DNA of 5,669 bases from Synechococcales cyanobacterium PMM_0003. GTDB lineage: Bacteria; Cyanobacteriota; Cyanobacteriia; Pseudanabaenales; Pseudanabaenaceae. Made by a program: the position numbers and the translations under genes. The number at the start of each line of letters is the position of its first letter. The first letter of the stretch is position 1. Under the pieces are notes generated by a model, which had not been told where the DNA came from, ran no database searches, and saw only the letters and a program-made list of their open reading frames with translations. This document shows positions 1 through 5,641 of this stretch, piece after piece. The stretch is taken from NCBI GenBank assembly GCA_949128015.1, contig CASBRC010000439.1, positions 1-5,669 on the forward strand. Reading direction: 5' to 3'.

Positions 1-894
1 CAATACTTTAGTCCGCCAGATAGTCCCTTGAATACTTATATTGCTGGTGAAGAGGTAGGGGTTGCTACGATTGGTAGTTTTGTTCGTATTACAGGGACTT
101 TTTCATATTTGGTAGGATTGACAACTTACTTGTCAGTTTGTTTCACTTTACTAATTATCTTCATCTCTCAAGATACTAACCCCAAATGGCAACTAGTTTA
201 TATTTTTGAGTTGACACTAGTTATTATTAATTCATTTATGAGTGGTGCGCGTTTCATTATTATTTATGAAGTTTTATTTCTCGGCGGCTATTTTATCTGC
301 TTGTTATTTAACAGTTACAGATCTGCTTTAAAACTTATGGTGCGTATGTTTGTTCCAATATTTCTAGTAACGATAGTAGCTGTAGTATATTTTCAACCAG
401 CACTTGATGCATTTAACTATCGTGCTACGAATAGTGACTCAGTTGAAGATCGTATATTTGGCTCTTTTACTCAAGTATTTGACTATGCAGGAGATCGTTT
501 TGACGGCTATGGAACAGGAGCAACTCAACCAAGTGCTAATAGCCTTAGAAGAATATTAGATCTACCTAGCGGTGAAGAGCTACCACCAAGTGAAGTTGAA
601 ACTGGACGGGTAGTCATTGAATTAGGTGTAATAGGATTTATCCTTTGGTATAGCCTAAGAATCTTACTTTTACTATTACTATATTCAGTATTTCGCAAGC
701 TCAAAAATCCTTTTTATAAAGAATTAGCATTAGGCGCATTTTTATTCCAAACTATTAATTTGACTGGACAGCTAGTTACTAATCCGACAATGCTAGTTTA
801 CTTCTGGTTTTTTAGTGGATTTATATACTTGCTACCCGCACTTGAAAGGCAAGAAGAGCAACAAAATACTTTCACAAATCCACCAAACAACTAG
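1..894 (+). CDS. Wzy-like polysaccharide polymerase / O-antigen ligase-type membrane protein, 5' truncated
   Basis: The reading frame is open from the first base, so the gene starts upstream of the window; the TTG at 28 is probably internal. 297 residues are visible. Numbered from the first codon, hydrophobic segments lie at about 36-55, 63-78, 84-103, 113-131, 205-230, 242-258 and 263-280, with a long polar loop at 132-204 and a charged tail (ERQEEQQ). A multi-helix protein with one large loop near the C-terminus, followed by a glycine-containing helix (ETGRVVIELGVIGF), is the layout of Wzy polymerases and WaaL-type ligases, which join lipid-linked glycan units on the outer side of the inner membrane. 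Two glycosyltransferases follow on the same strand, which supports a polysaccharide role. It is visibly AT-rich: two sampled 60-base stretches (181-240, 661-720) hold 16 G+C each. The family call rests on topology and context; a flippase or other polytopic protein is less likely but possible. Confidence 0.7.
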   Translation, partial: QYFSPPDSPLNTYIAGEEVGVATIGSFVRITGTFSYLVGLTTYLSVCFTLLIIFISQDTNPKWQLVYIFELTLVIINSFMSGARFIIIYEVLFLGGYFICLLFNSYRSALKLMVRMFVPIFLVTIVAVVYFQPALDAFNYRATNSDSVEDRIFGSFTQVFDYAGDRFDGYGTGATQPSANSLRRILDLPSGEELPPSEVETGRVVIELGVIGFILWYSLRILLLLLLYSVFRKLKNPFYKELALGAFLFQTINLTGQLVTNPTMLVYFWFFSGFIYLLPALERQEEQQNTFTNPPNN

Positions 895-926
895 ATAAGC
901 AGATACCTAATAATTTTGATAAGTAA

Positions 927-2180
927 GTGACTAAAATAAACCTAATTCATCCCACTAGTAACCCATTTGCACGCAATGCGGCTTTAAGTATCTCAGAGCT
1001 AGGAATGCTAAATGCGATCGCAACTACATTTGTGCATGATCCTGATCGATTCGACAATCAAATAGGACAATTGCTTAAAAGGTTATCGCCAAAACTAACT
1101 TCTACAATCGAAAAAGAACTTAGTCGCAGAACTTGGATCGCGCCTGAAGGCAGCAAAATATATGACTATCCTTGGCAAGAAATATTGCGAATATTTTTAG
1201 TTAAGACAAAGTTAAGTAAGAAACTAGGCATAACCGATCGCACTTTAGTTGATTGGATGGTCGCCGCATTTGATCGCCATGTTGCCAAGCATCATTTAAA
1301 AAATATTGATGCAATTTACGCCTACGAAGATGGTGCATCGGATACGTTCACTGCCGCCAAAGAACAGGGTATTTACTGCTTTTACGATCTACCGATCGCA
1401 TTTCATCTTACTAGTCGCCAAATCCAGACCGAAGAAGCAGATCTATTTCCTGAACTAGCTGCAACTATGCTAGCCATTGAGGAACCTGAATGGAAAATTG
1501 AGCGAAAAAATCGTGAAGTGCAACTAGCCGATCACATCTTTGTTGCTTCGTCATTTACACTGCGATCGCTACTTGATATCGGCATACCTAGCTCTAAGAT
1601 CTCCGTTATTCCCTATGGCGCTCCAATTGAATATTTTCAGCCCCATCCCAAAAAAGATCAAGTATTTCGGGTCATGTTTGCAGGACAAGTAGGTGCAAGA
1701 AAAGGTGTGCATTACCTCATGCAAGCATGGCAAAATCTCAATCTACCGAACTCAGAATTATTGCTAGTGGGAATTAACCTGTTGCCTGAGCATTGGCTAC
1801 AAAAATATAGTAACTACGTTCGCTTAACTGGTTCAGTTCCGCATAGCATATTAAACGAATACTACAGTAGCGCTAATGTATTCATATTTCCCTCTCTAGT
1901 TGAAGGTTTTGGACTAGTACTTCTAGAAGCCATGGCTTGCGGAATCCCCGTGATTACAACACCTAATACCGCAGGAGAAGATATTATCACCGATGGAGTT
2001 GATGGCTTTATTATCCCAATTCGAGATGTTGCTGCTCTTCAAGAAAAAATCGAATGGTGCTACAGTCATCCACAAGAACTCGCAGATATGGGAAGAGCCG
2101 CACGTCAAAAAGCCGAACAGTTAACATGGGAACTCTATCGACAGAAACTAGCAATGGTCATCAAAGAAAAAATTGGATAG
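927..2180 (+). CDS. Family 4 (GT-B fold) glycosyltransferase, first of a pair
   Basis: A 417-residue protein likely to transfer a sugar from a nucleotide-sugar donor to a growing lipid-linked glycan on the cytosolic face of the membrane. The C-terminal half is a typical Glycos_transf_1 domain: it begins near residue 247 (FRVMFAGQ), has the donor-phosphate contact R258-K259-G260, and the EX7E motif E326-GFGLVLL-E334, followed by the nucleotide-sugar loop ACGIPVITTPNTAGEDII. The N-terminal half (1-230) is divergent, lacks an obvious glycine-rich acceptor loop, and starts INLIHPTSNPFARN. No signal peptide or membrane helix is seen. The start is GTG at 927, chosen because the following residues form the expected first beta strand; the next ATG, at residue 27, would remove it. 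No strong ribosome site precedes it. It lies 32 bp after the membrane protein and 11 bp before the next transferase. Donor and acceptor sugars cannot be inferred. Confidence 0.88.
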   Translation: MTKINLIHPTSNPFARNAALSISELGMLNAIATTFVHDPDRFDNQIGQLLKRLSPKLTSTIEKELSRRTWIAPEGSKIYDYPWQEILRIFLVKTKLSKKLGITDRTLVDWMVAAFDRHVAKHHLKNIDAIYAYEDGASDTFTAAKEQGIYCFYDLPIAFHLTSRQIQTEEADLFPELAATMLAIEEPEWKIERKNREVQLADHIFVASSFTLRSLLDIGIPSSKISVIPYGAPIEYFQPHPKKDQVFRVMFAGQVGARKGVHYLMQAWQNLNLPNSELLLVGINLLPEHWLQKYSNYVRLTGSVPHSILNEYYSSANVFIFPSLVEGFGLVLLEAMACGIPVITTPNTAGEDIITDGVDGFIIPIRDVAALQEKIEWCYSHPQELADMGRAARQKAEQLTWELYRQKLAMVIKEKIG

Positions 2181-2824
2181 ATTGGATAGATATGTCTAAA
2201 AACCTTAAAATTCATGTTTGGCTACCTGATATCTTTGAGTTTAAAGGAGGTATTCAGGTTTATTCAGCTTTTTTGATTCAAGCTTTAGAGCAAGTTTTGC
2301 CAAATTGCGATCGCAATATATTCCTCAAAAATGATGCGAAGGCAACAGATGACCTAAAGTTTGATCCACTCACAAAGTTTCAGTTTGCAGGAAAATGGAA
2401 GGCTTCTTTTTTACATACACCGATGTTTGCGCTGCAAGTTTTTTGGGCAGCTTTACAGCAACGCCCTGACTTAATTATTTGTGGACATATTAATTTTTCC
2501 CCACTTGCTTTACGCATCTTTAGCTTATTGAAAATTCCTTATTGGGTAATTGTGCATGGTATTGATGCTTGGGATATTCAGGATGCAGCGAAAGTAGAGG
2601 GGCTGAAGGGAGCGCAAAAGATCGTTTCCGTAAGTGGGTATACGCGCGATCGCATTGTCAAAGAGCAGAATATTTCACCTGATCTCATTACTTTGTTACC
2701 AAACACCTTTGATGCTAGTCAATTTGTGATCCAACCTAAACCACAATATTTGTTAGATCGTTATCGGTTTAAGGCGGATCAGCCAATTATTCTCACCGTA
2801 GCCAGATTAGCTAGCAGCGATCGC
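1014..2824. repeat. HIP1 octamers inside the glycosyltransferase genes (five sites)
   Basis: Perfect GCGATCGC copies lie at 1014-1021, 1562-1569, 2307-2314, 2646-2653 and 2817-2824. Two more are intergenic, at 4820 and 4928. One-mismatch relatives such as GCGATCGT at 3333 and GCGATCGA at 3122 also occur. Seven copies in 5.7 kb is far above the 0.1 expected for a random octamer and is a hallmark of many cyanobacterial genomes. None is seen in the truncated membrane protein gene or in ispG. Confidence 0.9.
2172..2189 (+). repeat. 9-bp tandem duplication across the stop codon (ATTGGATAG x2)
   Basis: Two perfect adjacent copies of ATTGGATAG. The first encodes the end of the upstream glycosyltransferase including its TAG stop; the second forms nearly all of the 11-bp gap to the next ATG at 2192. 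The second copy's GGA lies 4 bases from that ATG and may act as a weak ribosome site. Losing a copy would keep the stop codon and shrink the gap to 2 bp. Confidence 0.85.
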
Positions 2825-3322
2825 TACAAAGGTTATGACCAAATTATTCAAGCTTTATCCGCGATTCGTGATGAGATTCCGAACATTCATTATTTGCTTG
2901 TCGGTAAAGGACCAGATTGCGATCGGGTTGAAGCACTGATTGATGCAGCTAACGTGCGGGATTGTGTGACTTTGGCTGGCTTTGTGTCAGATCAGGAGCT
3001 TGCGGATCATTATAATCTCTGCGATGTATTCGCCATGCCTAGCAAGGGAGAAGGCTTTGGTATCGTCTACTTAGAAGCATTAGCCTGTGGTAAGCCAAAT
3101 ATCGGCGGCAATCAAGATGGCGCGATCGACGCTCTATGCAATGGTGAGCTAGGGGTCTTAATCGATCCTGATAATATTCCAGAACTCAGCAAAACTATTG
3201 TGCAGATTTTACAAGGCAACTATCCATTACCGATCCTCTATCAGCCAGAGATACTCAGGCAAAAAGTGATTGAAATATACGGATTTGAGCGCTTTAAACA
3301 AAATCTCGCTCAGCTTTTTTAA
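2192..3322 (+). CDS. Family 4 (GT-B fold) glycosyltransferase, second of the pair
   Basis: A 376-residue retaining-type glycosyltransferase. The N-terminal domain opens with a beta strand (LKIHVWLPD) and the glycine-rich acceptor loop FKGGIQVYS (residues 18-25), followed by VHGIDAW near 121-127. The C-terminal donor domain has TVARL at 202-206 (R205), K213-G214, LLVGKGP at 235-241, and the EX7E motif E287-GFGIVYL-E295 with [11 protein letters not shown] after it. Length is normal for the family. The frame is open back to 2054, but the upstream codons overlap the previous gene and give an unrelated sequence; the ATG at 2192 is the start that places the family's first strand at the N-terminus. 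It is probably co-transcribed with the preceding transferase. It has only modest similarity to that gene outside the shared motifs, so the two probably add different sugars. Its TAA stop overlaps the stop of ispG on the other strand. Confidence 0.9.
   Translation: MSKNLKIHVWLPDIFEFKGGIQVYSAFLIQALEQVLPNCDRNIFLKNDAKATDDLKFDPLTKFQFAGKWKASFLHTPMFALQVFWAALQQRPDLIICGHINFSPLALRIFSLLKIPYWVIVHGIDAWDIQDAAKVEGLKGAQKIVSVSGYTRDRIVKEQNISPDLITLLPNTFDASQFVIQPKPQYLLDRYRFKADQPIILTVARLASSDRYKGYDQIIQALSAIRDEIPNIHYLLVGKGPDCDRVEALIDAANVRDCVTLAGFVSDQELADHYNLCDVFAMPSKGEGFGIVYLEALACGKPNIGGNQDGAIDALCNGELGVLIDPDNIPELSKTIVQILQGNYPLPILYQPEILRQKVIEIYGFERFKQNLAQLF
3319..3322. other. Convergent stop codons overlapping in a TTAA palindrome
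   Basis: The + strand glycosyltransferase stops with TAA at 3320-3322 and ispG stops on the - strand with TAA read from 3321 to 3319. The two genes overlap by 4 bp, with no intergenic space and no hairpin plus T-run at the junction. Each transcript must therefore end inside the other gene or by another mechanism. Confidence 0.95.
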
Positions 3323-4599
3323 GGCTCGACCCAGCGATCGTCTGCTTTGATTAGAGCAATTAACTGCTCCACACCTTCGGCTTCAGGTACGCGCTTGATT
3401 TCTTCCTTGCCGCGATACAGCGAGATGATGCCTGGAGTTTTACCGACATAGCCATAGTCAGCATCTGCCATTTCCCCAGGTCCATTGACGATGCAACCCA
3501 TTACCGCAATATCTAAGCCAACTAAGTGACTAGTTGCCTCACGAACTTTATGGAGAACATCTTCGAGGTTGAATAGGGTGCGACCGCAGGAAGGGCAAGC
3601 GACGTACTCCACCATGGTTTTGCGGAGTCCAAGGGACTGCAAAATGCTATAGCAGACAGGGATTTCTTTTTCGGGAGCTTCGGTGAGTGAGACGCGGATT
3701 GTGTCGCCAATACCTTGGGCTAGCAATGTAGCAATGCCTGCGGTGGATTTGATGCGTCCGTACTCGCCGTCACCTGCTTCAGTTACACCCAAATGTAATG
3801 GATAATCCATACCCAGTTGATCCATGCGCTTAGCCATCAGTTGATAGGCGGCAATCATCACAGGGACGCGGGAAGCCTTCATGGAAATGACGATATTTCT
3901 AAAGTCAAGATCTTCACAGATCCGAATAAACTCGACCGCAGATTCGACCATGCCCTGAGGCGTATCACCGTAGGTAAAAAGCATCCGCTCGGCAAGTGAG
4001 CCATGATTGACCCCGATTCGCATCGCTTTGTCCTGTTCTTTGAGGGACAAAACTAGCGGCTTGAGAGTATCACGGACTTTTTCGCCGATTTCATCAAATT
4101 CTGATTGGGTGTATTCGGTACGATTTGCTTTAGGCTTCTCGAATACATATAGACCTGGATTAATGCGGACTTTGTGAATATGCTTGGCGACTTCGAGGGC
4201 AATTTTCATGCCATTGTGGTGGACATCGGCAACCAGAGGCACATCAAGATAAGTACGTTTGAGCTTTTGGCGGATTTCTAAGAGGGCGGCGGCGTGAGCC
4301 ATGCTAGGCACAGTAACGCGCACAATTTCGCAGCCAATTTCATGCAAGCGGCGAATTCCTGCAACGGAGCCGTCAATATCGAGGGTGTCTTCATTAATCA
4401 TCGACTGCACTGTGACAGGCGCACCGCCGCCGACGGTGATATTGCCCACTTGCACGGGGCGGGTTTTGCGTCTGATAATTACACCAAGATTTTCGCTGCC
4501 ATCGATAATGGGTTCGGCTGTAGCGGCTTGAGAGCCATTTTGGATGCCATTTTGGATGCCATTTTGGATATCTTTTGGATTCTCAGAAACAATCGTCAT
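3319..4599 (-). CDS. ispG: 4-hydroxy-3-methylbut-2-enyl diphosphate synthase (IspG/GcpE)
   Basis: A 426-residue enzyme of the MEP isoprenoid pathway. IspG reductively opens 2-C-methyl-D-erythritol 2,4-cyclodiphosphate to HMBPP, supplying precursors for carotenoids, the chlorophyll tail and quinones; cyanobacterial forms are known to accept electrons from ferredoxin. The TIM-barrel domain begins at [11 protein letters not shown] (43-53) with VQSMINEDT (64-72), VADVHHNG (123-130), RINPG (145-149) and [15 protein letters not shown] (271-285). The C-terminal domain carries the [4Fe-4S] ligands C335-x2-C338 and C369 plus E376 in CIVNGPGE, with spacing like that of the E. coli enzyme (C270, C273, C305, E312). 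The ATG at 4599 gives a roughly 40-residue N-terminal extension with three IQNG repeats, slightly longer than I expect for cyanobacterial homologues; no other ATG occurs before residue 67. All key residues are present, so it should be active. It is divergent from the GERPI-repeat gene and convergent with the polysaccharide operon. Confidence 0.98.
   Translation of the reverse strand: MTIVSENPKDIQNGIQNGIQNGSQAATAEPIIDGSENLGVIIRRKTRPVQVGNITVGGGAPVTVQSMINEDTLDIDGSVAGIRRLHEIGCEIVRVTVPSMAHAAALLEIRQKLKRTYLDVPLVADVHHNGMKIALEVAKHIHKVRINPGLYVFEKPKANRTEYTQSEFDEIGEKVRDTLKPLVLSLKEQDKAMRIGVNHGSLAERMLFTYGDTPQGMVESAVEFIRICEDLDFRNIVISMKASRVPVMIAAYQLMAKRMDQLGMDYPLHLGVTEAGDGEYGRIKSTAGIATLLAQGIGDTIRVSLTEAPEKEIPVCYSILQSLGLRKTMVEYVACPSCGRTLFNLEDVLHKVREATSHLVGLDIAVMGCIVNGPGEMADADYGYVGKTPGIISLYRGKEEIKRVPEAEGVEQLIALIKADDRWVEP
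4534..4569 (-). repeat. Three perfect 12-bp tandem repeats in the ispG 5' coding end
   Basis: GCCATTTTGGAT (+ strand) occurs three times in a row at 4534-4545, 4546-4557 and 4558-4569. A decayed fourth copy (ATCTTTTGGAT) follows at 4570-4580. On the coding strand each unit reads Ile-Gln-Asn-Gly, giving residues 11-22 of IspG. The unit is a multiple of three, so gain or loss keeps the frame. Exact identity points to recent slippage. The segment lies before the catalytic barrel and is probably a flexible linker. Confidence 0.95.
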
Positions 4600-4672
4600 A
4601 ACAATTTTCGCAACTTTCGCTTATTAGTTTATCTGATAGTGCGTGACAGTAACTTGATTTTAGACTTTTAAT

Positions 4673-4678
4673 ATAATA
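4673..4678 (-). promoter_or_regulatory. Candidate -10 element for ispG
   Basis: Read on the - strand this is TATTAT, five of six matches to TATAAT, about 75 bases before the ispG start codon. The -35 region at the usual spacing (around 4696-4701, TCAACT on the - strand) is weak. The overlapping + strand bases 4672-4677 read TATAAT exactly, so the AT-rich tract could instead serve + strand transcription. Both are guesses by motif. Confidence 0.3.
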
Positions 4679-4700
4679 TTCATGCCTAGCTAATAAGTTG

Positions 4701-4720
4701 AAGCTATAAGAATTTAGCTT
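4701..4720. repeat. Inverted repeat AAGCTA-N8-TAGCTT upstream of ispG
   Basis: Perfect 6-bp arms (4701-4706 and 4715-4720) separated by 8 bases. It lies at and just upstream of the -35 position of the candidate ispG promoter, where a dimeric regulator could bind. Arms this short can arise by chance in AT-rich DNA. Confidence 0.25.
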
Positions 4721-4743
4721 AGTAATTGAAATAGGTTATGGGT

Positions 4744-4757
4744 GACATCCAGATGTC
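4744..4757. promoter_or_regulatory. Short palindrome GACATC-CA-GATGTC, possible operator
   Basis: Perfect 6-bp arms with a 2-bp centre, near the middle of the divergent region and without a T-run, so it is more like a protein-binding dyad than a terminator. No known regulator motif was recognised. Confidence 0.3.
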
Positions 4758-4819
4758 CTATGCGATCAGCCAAAGAATTTGCAGGATAGCAGAATGAGTA
4801 GGCGTTTAGGTGATTTAGC

Positions 4820-4827
4820 GCGATCGC
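4820..4827. repeat. HIP1 octamer (intergenic)
   Basis: Perfect GCGATCGC in the divergent intergenic region, about 185 bases before the start of the GERPI-repeat gene. Confidence 0.9.
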
Positions 4828-4907
4828 AAATTTTGAAAACCATTTACTAAGCAATCTGCCAAAAGGTGAATAACATTAACTTTTTCTGTAGAATTAACTT
4901 GCAAGGG

Positions 4908-4913
4908 TATAAC
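4908..4913 (+). promoter_or_regulatory. Candidate -10 element for the GERPI-repeat gene
   Basis: TATAAC matches five of six bases of the -10 consensus and would start transcription near 4920, giving a leader of about 90 bases. The -35 region is poor (TCTGTA at 4885-4890 with 17-bp spacing), but the direct repeat ATTAACTT just upstream could bind an activator. A rival TTAACA (4963) - 16 bp - TAGGAT (4985) fits by spacing, but would start transcription inside the ribosome site and is less likely. Confidence 0.3.
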
Positions 4914-4919
4914 TTTAAA

Positions 4920-4944
4920 AATTTTTAGCGATCGCAAAAAAATT
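4920..4944. repeat. HIP1 octamer inside an AT-rich near-palindrome
   Basis: Perfect GCGATCGC at 4928-4935 is flanked by AATTTTT (4920-4926) on the left and AAAAATT (4938-4944) on the right. With a small mismatch and one-base slip, the whole 25-bp segment can fold into a hairpin. It lies in the probable leader of the downstream gene. Confidence 0.6.
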
Positions 4945-4995
4945 ACTTTCCAATAAGTGCAATTAACAGTTAGCAAGAGTTTTTTAGGATAAATT

Positions 4996-5001
4996 TAAGG
5001 A
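4996..5001 (+). promoter_or_regulatory. Ribosome binding site of the GERPI-repeat gene
   Basis: TAAGGA lies 10 bases before the ATG at 5012, complementary to the end of 16S rRNA. It is the clearest Shine-Dalgarno sequence in the window and supports the chosen start. Confidence 0.65.
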
Positions 5002-5011
5002 TTAAAAAAGT

Positions 5012-5578
5012 ATGAGTACAAACAACGAAACCAAATCAGATAGCCTAAAAAACGAAACCACCGAGAAAACTCGTTCTCCTAAAGCTAAGTCTGAAACCGA
5101 AACAACTGCAAAAACAGGTACAGTGGATATCTCAGCTTTGGCGGGCAAGGAAGACTCTAAACCCACCGCAGCATCAACCGAACAAAAAGGTTCATTAATT
5201 GTGACTGAAACCCTTAAGCATTACGGCGAGCGCCCCATTGTTGATGGAGGCTTTCGTGCGGTTGAATATTTCAACAGTTCGGGCGAGCGTCCGATCGAGG
5301 CTAGCAAGTTAGCAATTAGCAGCACCTACACCACCATGGGCGGCGAACGTCCAATCGTGAATAGTGGTATTCACGTCACTAGCACATTTTTCTCTTCGGG
5401 CGAACGACCTATAGTTGAGGATGGCTTTGTGATTGTTGATAAGTTTTACATGGCGGGTGAGCGCCCTATAGGTTCGTCAGGATTGGTAATTGACGAAACT
5501 TACTCTCAAATGGGTAACACAAGACCTGTTGCATCCAATGAGATCGACAACGTAGGACTCATGGGTTACATTGACTAA
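5012..5578 (+). CDS. GERPI-repeat protein of unknown function
   Basis: A 188-residue protein I cannot assign. Residues 1-60 are rich in Thr, Glu, Lys and Ser, with almost no bulky hydrophobics apart from VDISALAG at 38-45, and are probably disordered. From about 61 the protein is repetitive: a half unit (SLIVTETLKHY) and then units starting at G72, G91, G111, G130, G149 and a divergent last one at G168, each 19 residues (one of 20). Consensus is G-E-R-P-I-V-x-S/G-G-hydrophobic-x-V/I-x-x-x-F/Y, then a short polar turn. Alternating hydrophobics separated by Gly/Pro turns suggest stacked beta strands, possibly a small solenoid; this is inference. The end, MGNTRPVASNEIDNVGLMGYID, departs from the consensus and may be a cap or docking tail. 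There is no signal peptide, membrane helix, cysteine or catalytic motif. It is probably cytosolic and structural or scaffolding. It has its own ribosome site and a strong terminator, so it is probably monocistronic. Confidence 0.9.
   Translation: MSTNNETKSDSLKNETTEKTRSPKAKSETETTAKTGTVDISALAGKEDSKPTAASTEQKGSLIVTETLKHYGERPIVDGGFRAVEYFNSSGERPIEASKLAISSTYTTMGGERPIVNSGIHVTSTFFSSGERPIVEDGFVIVDKFYMAGERPIGSSGLVIDETYSQMGNTRPVASNEIDNVGLMGYID
5225..5575 (+). repeat. Array of 57-bp coding repeats (GERPI units)
   Basis: Units begin at 5225, 5282, 5342, 5399, 5456 and 5513, with spacing of 57, 60, 57, 57 and 57 bp. The DNA copies are diverged while the peptide GERPI is fixed in the first five: its codons read GGCGAGCGCCCCATT, GGCGAGCGTCCGATC, GGCGAACGTCCAATC, GGCGAACGACCTATA and GGTGAGCGCCCTATA. 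The changes among them are synonymous, which points to an old expansion under selection on the protein. The last unit reads GNTRPV. Confidence 0.95.
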
Positions 5579-5584
5579 TTTTCT

Positions 5585-5631
5585 AAGCCCTTAAAAAGCA
5601 GCACCCGATGGGTGCTGCTTTTTAAGGGCTT
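5585..5631. terminator. Bidirectional intrinsic terminator with a 22-bp perfect stem
   Basis: Arms 5585-5606 and 5610-5631 are perfectly complementary around a 3-base loop (GAT). The core is a GC-rich stem (GCAGCACCC / GGGTGCTGC) flanked by AAAAA before and TTTTT after, so it can stop transcription from either side. Outer bases AAGCCCTT / AAGGGCTT extend the stem. It begins 6 bases after the stop of the GERPI-repeat gene. Confidence 0.93.
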
Positions 5632-5641
5632 TATGTTGAAA

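Larger units (their letters stand above)
4600..5011. other. Divergent intergenic region between ispG and the GERPI-repeat gene (412 bp)
   Basis: AT-rich region holding promoters for both flanking genes. It contains two HIP1 octamers, inverted repeats at 4701-4720 and 4744-4757, a direct repeat ATTAACTT at 4875-4882 and 4893-4900, candidate -10 elements on both strands, and a ribosome site next to the right-hand gene. I see no tRNA or known riboswitch fold and no convincing gene. Two tiny overlapping open frames (4738-4797, 4794-4850) are discussed among the findings. Confidence 0.8.

Noticed and set aside
28..894. Complete gene starting at TTG 28
   Set aside because: The frame is open to base 1 with no ribosome site before 28, so truncation by the window edge is simpler.
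1923..2108. 61-residue frame antisense to the first glycosyltransferase
   Set aside because: It overlaps the conserved EX7E region of a well-supported gene and shows no protein-like features.
2054..2191. Upstream extension of the second glycosyltransferase frame
   Set aside because: It lies entirely inside the preceding gene in another frame up to 2180 and encodes a basic, low-complexity stretch (RTRRYGKSRTSKSRT) unlike any glycosyltransferase N-terminus. The ATG at 2192 fits the family.
3522..3999. Short frames of about 60 residues on both strands inside ispG (3522-3710 on -, 3817-3999 on +)
   Set aside because: They lie in other frames of a fully conserved enzyme gene and encode nothing recognisable.
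4301..4531. 76-residue + strand frame inside ispG
   Set aside because: Another shadow of the ispG coding region with no start signal or recognisable domain.
4294..4671. 125-residue open frame antisense to the ispG 5' end
   Set aside because: It is a shadow of ispG; its [11 protein letters not shown] run is only the 12-bp repeat read on the other strand, and no ribosome site precedes it.
4888..4901. NtcA-like site (GTA-N8-TAC) before the GERPI gene
   Set aside because: GTA at 4888 is followed after 8 bases by TTG rather than TAC, so the required half site is missing.
5225..5575. CRISPR-like or mobile repeat array
   Set aside because: The 57-bp periodicity is in frame within one open reading frame, the copies differ at the DNA level, and there are no unique spacers; it is a protein repeat.
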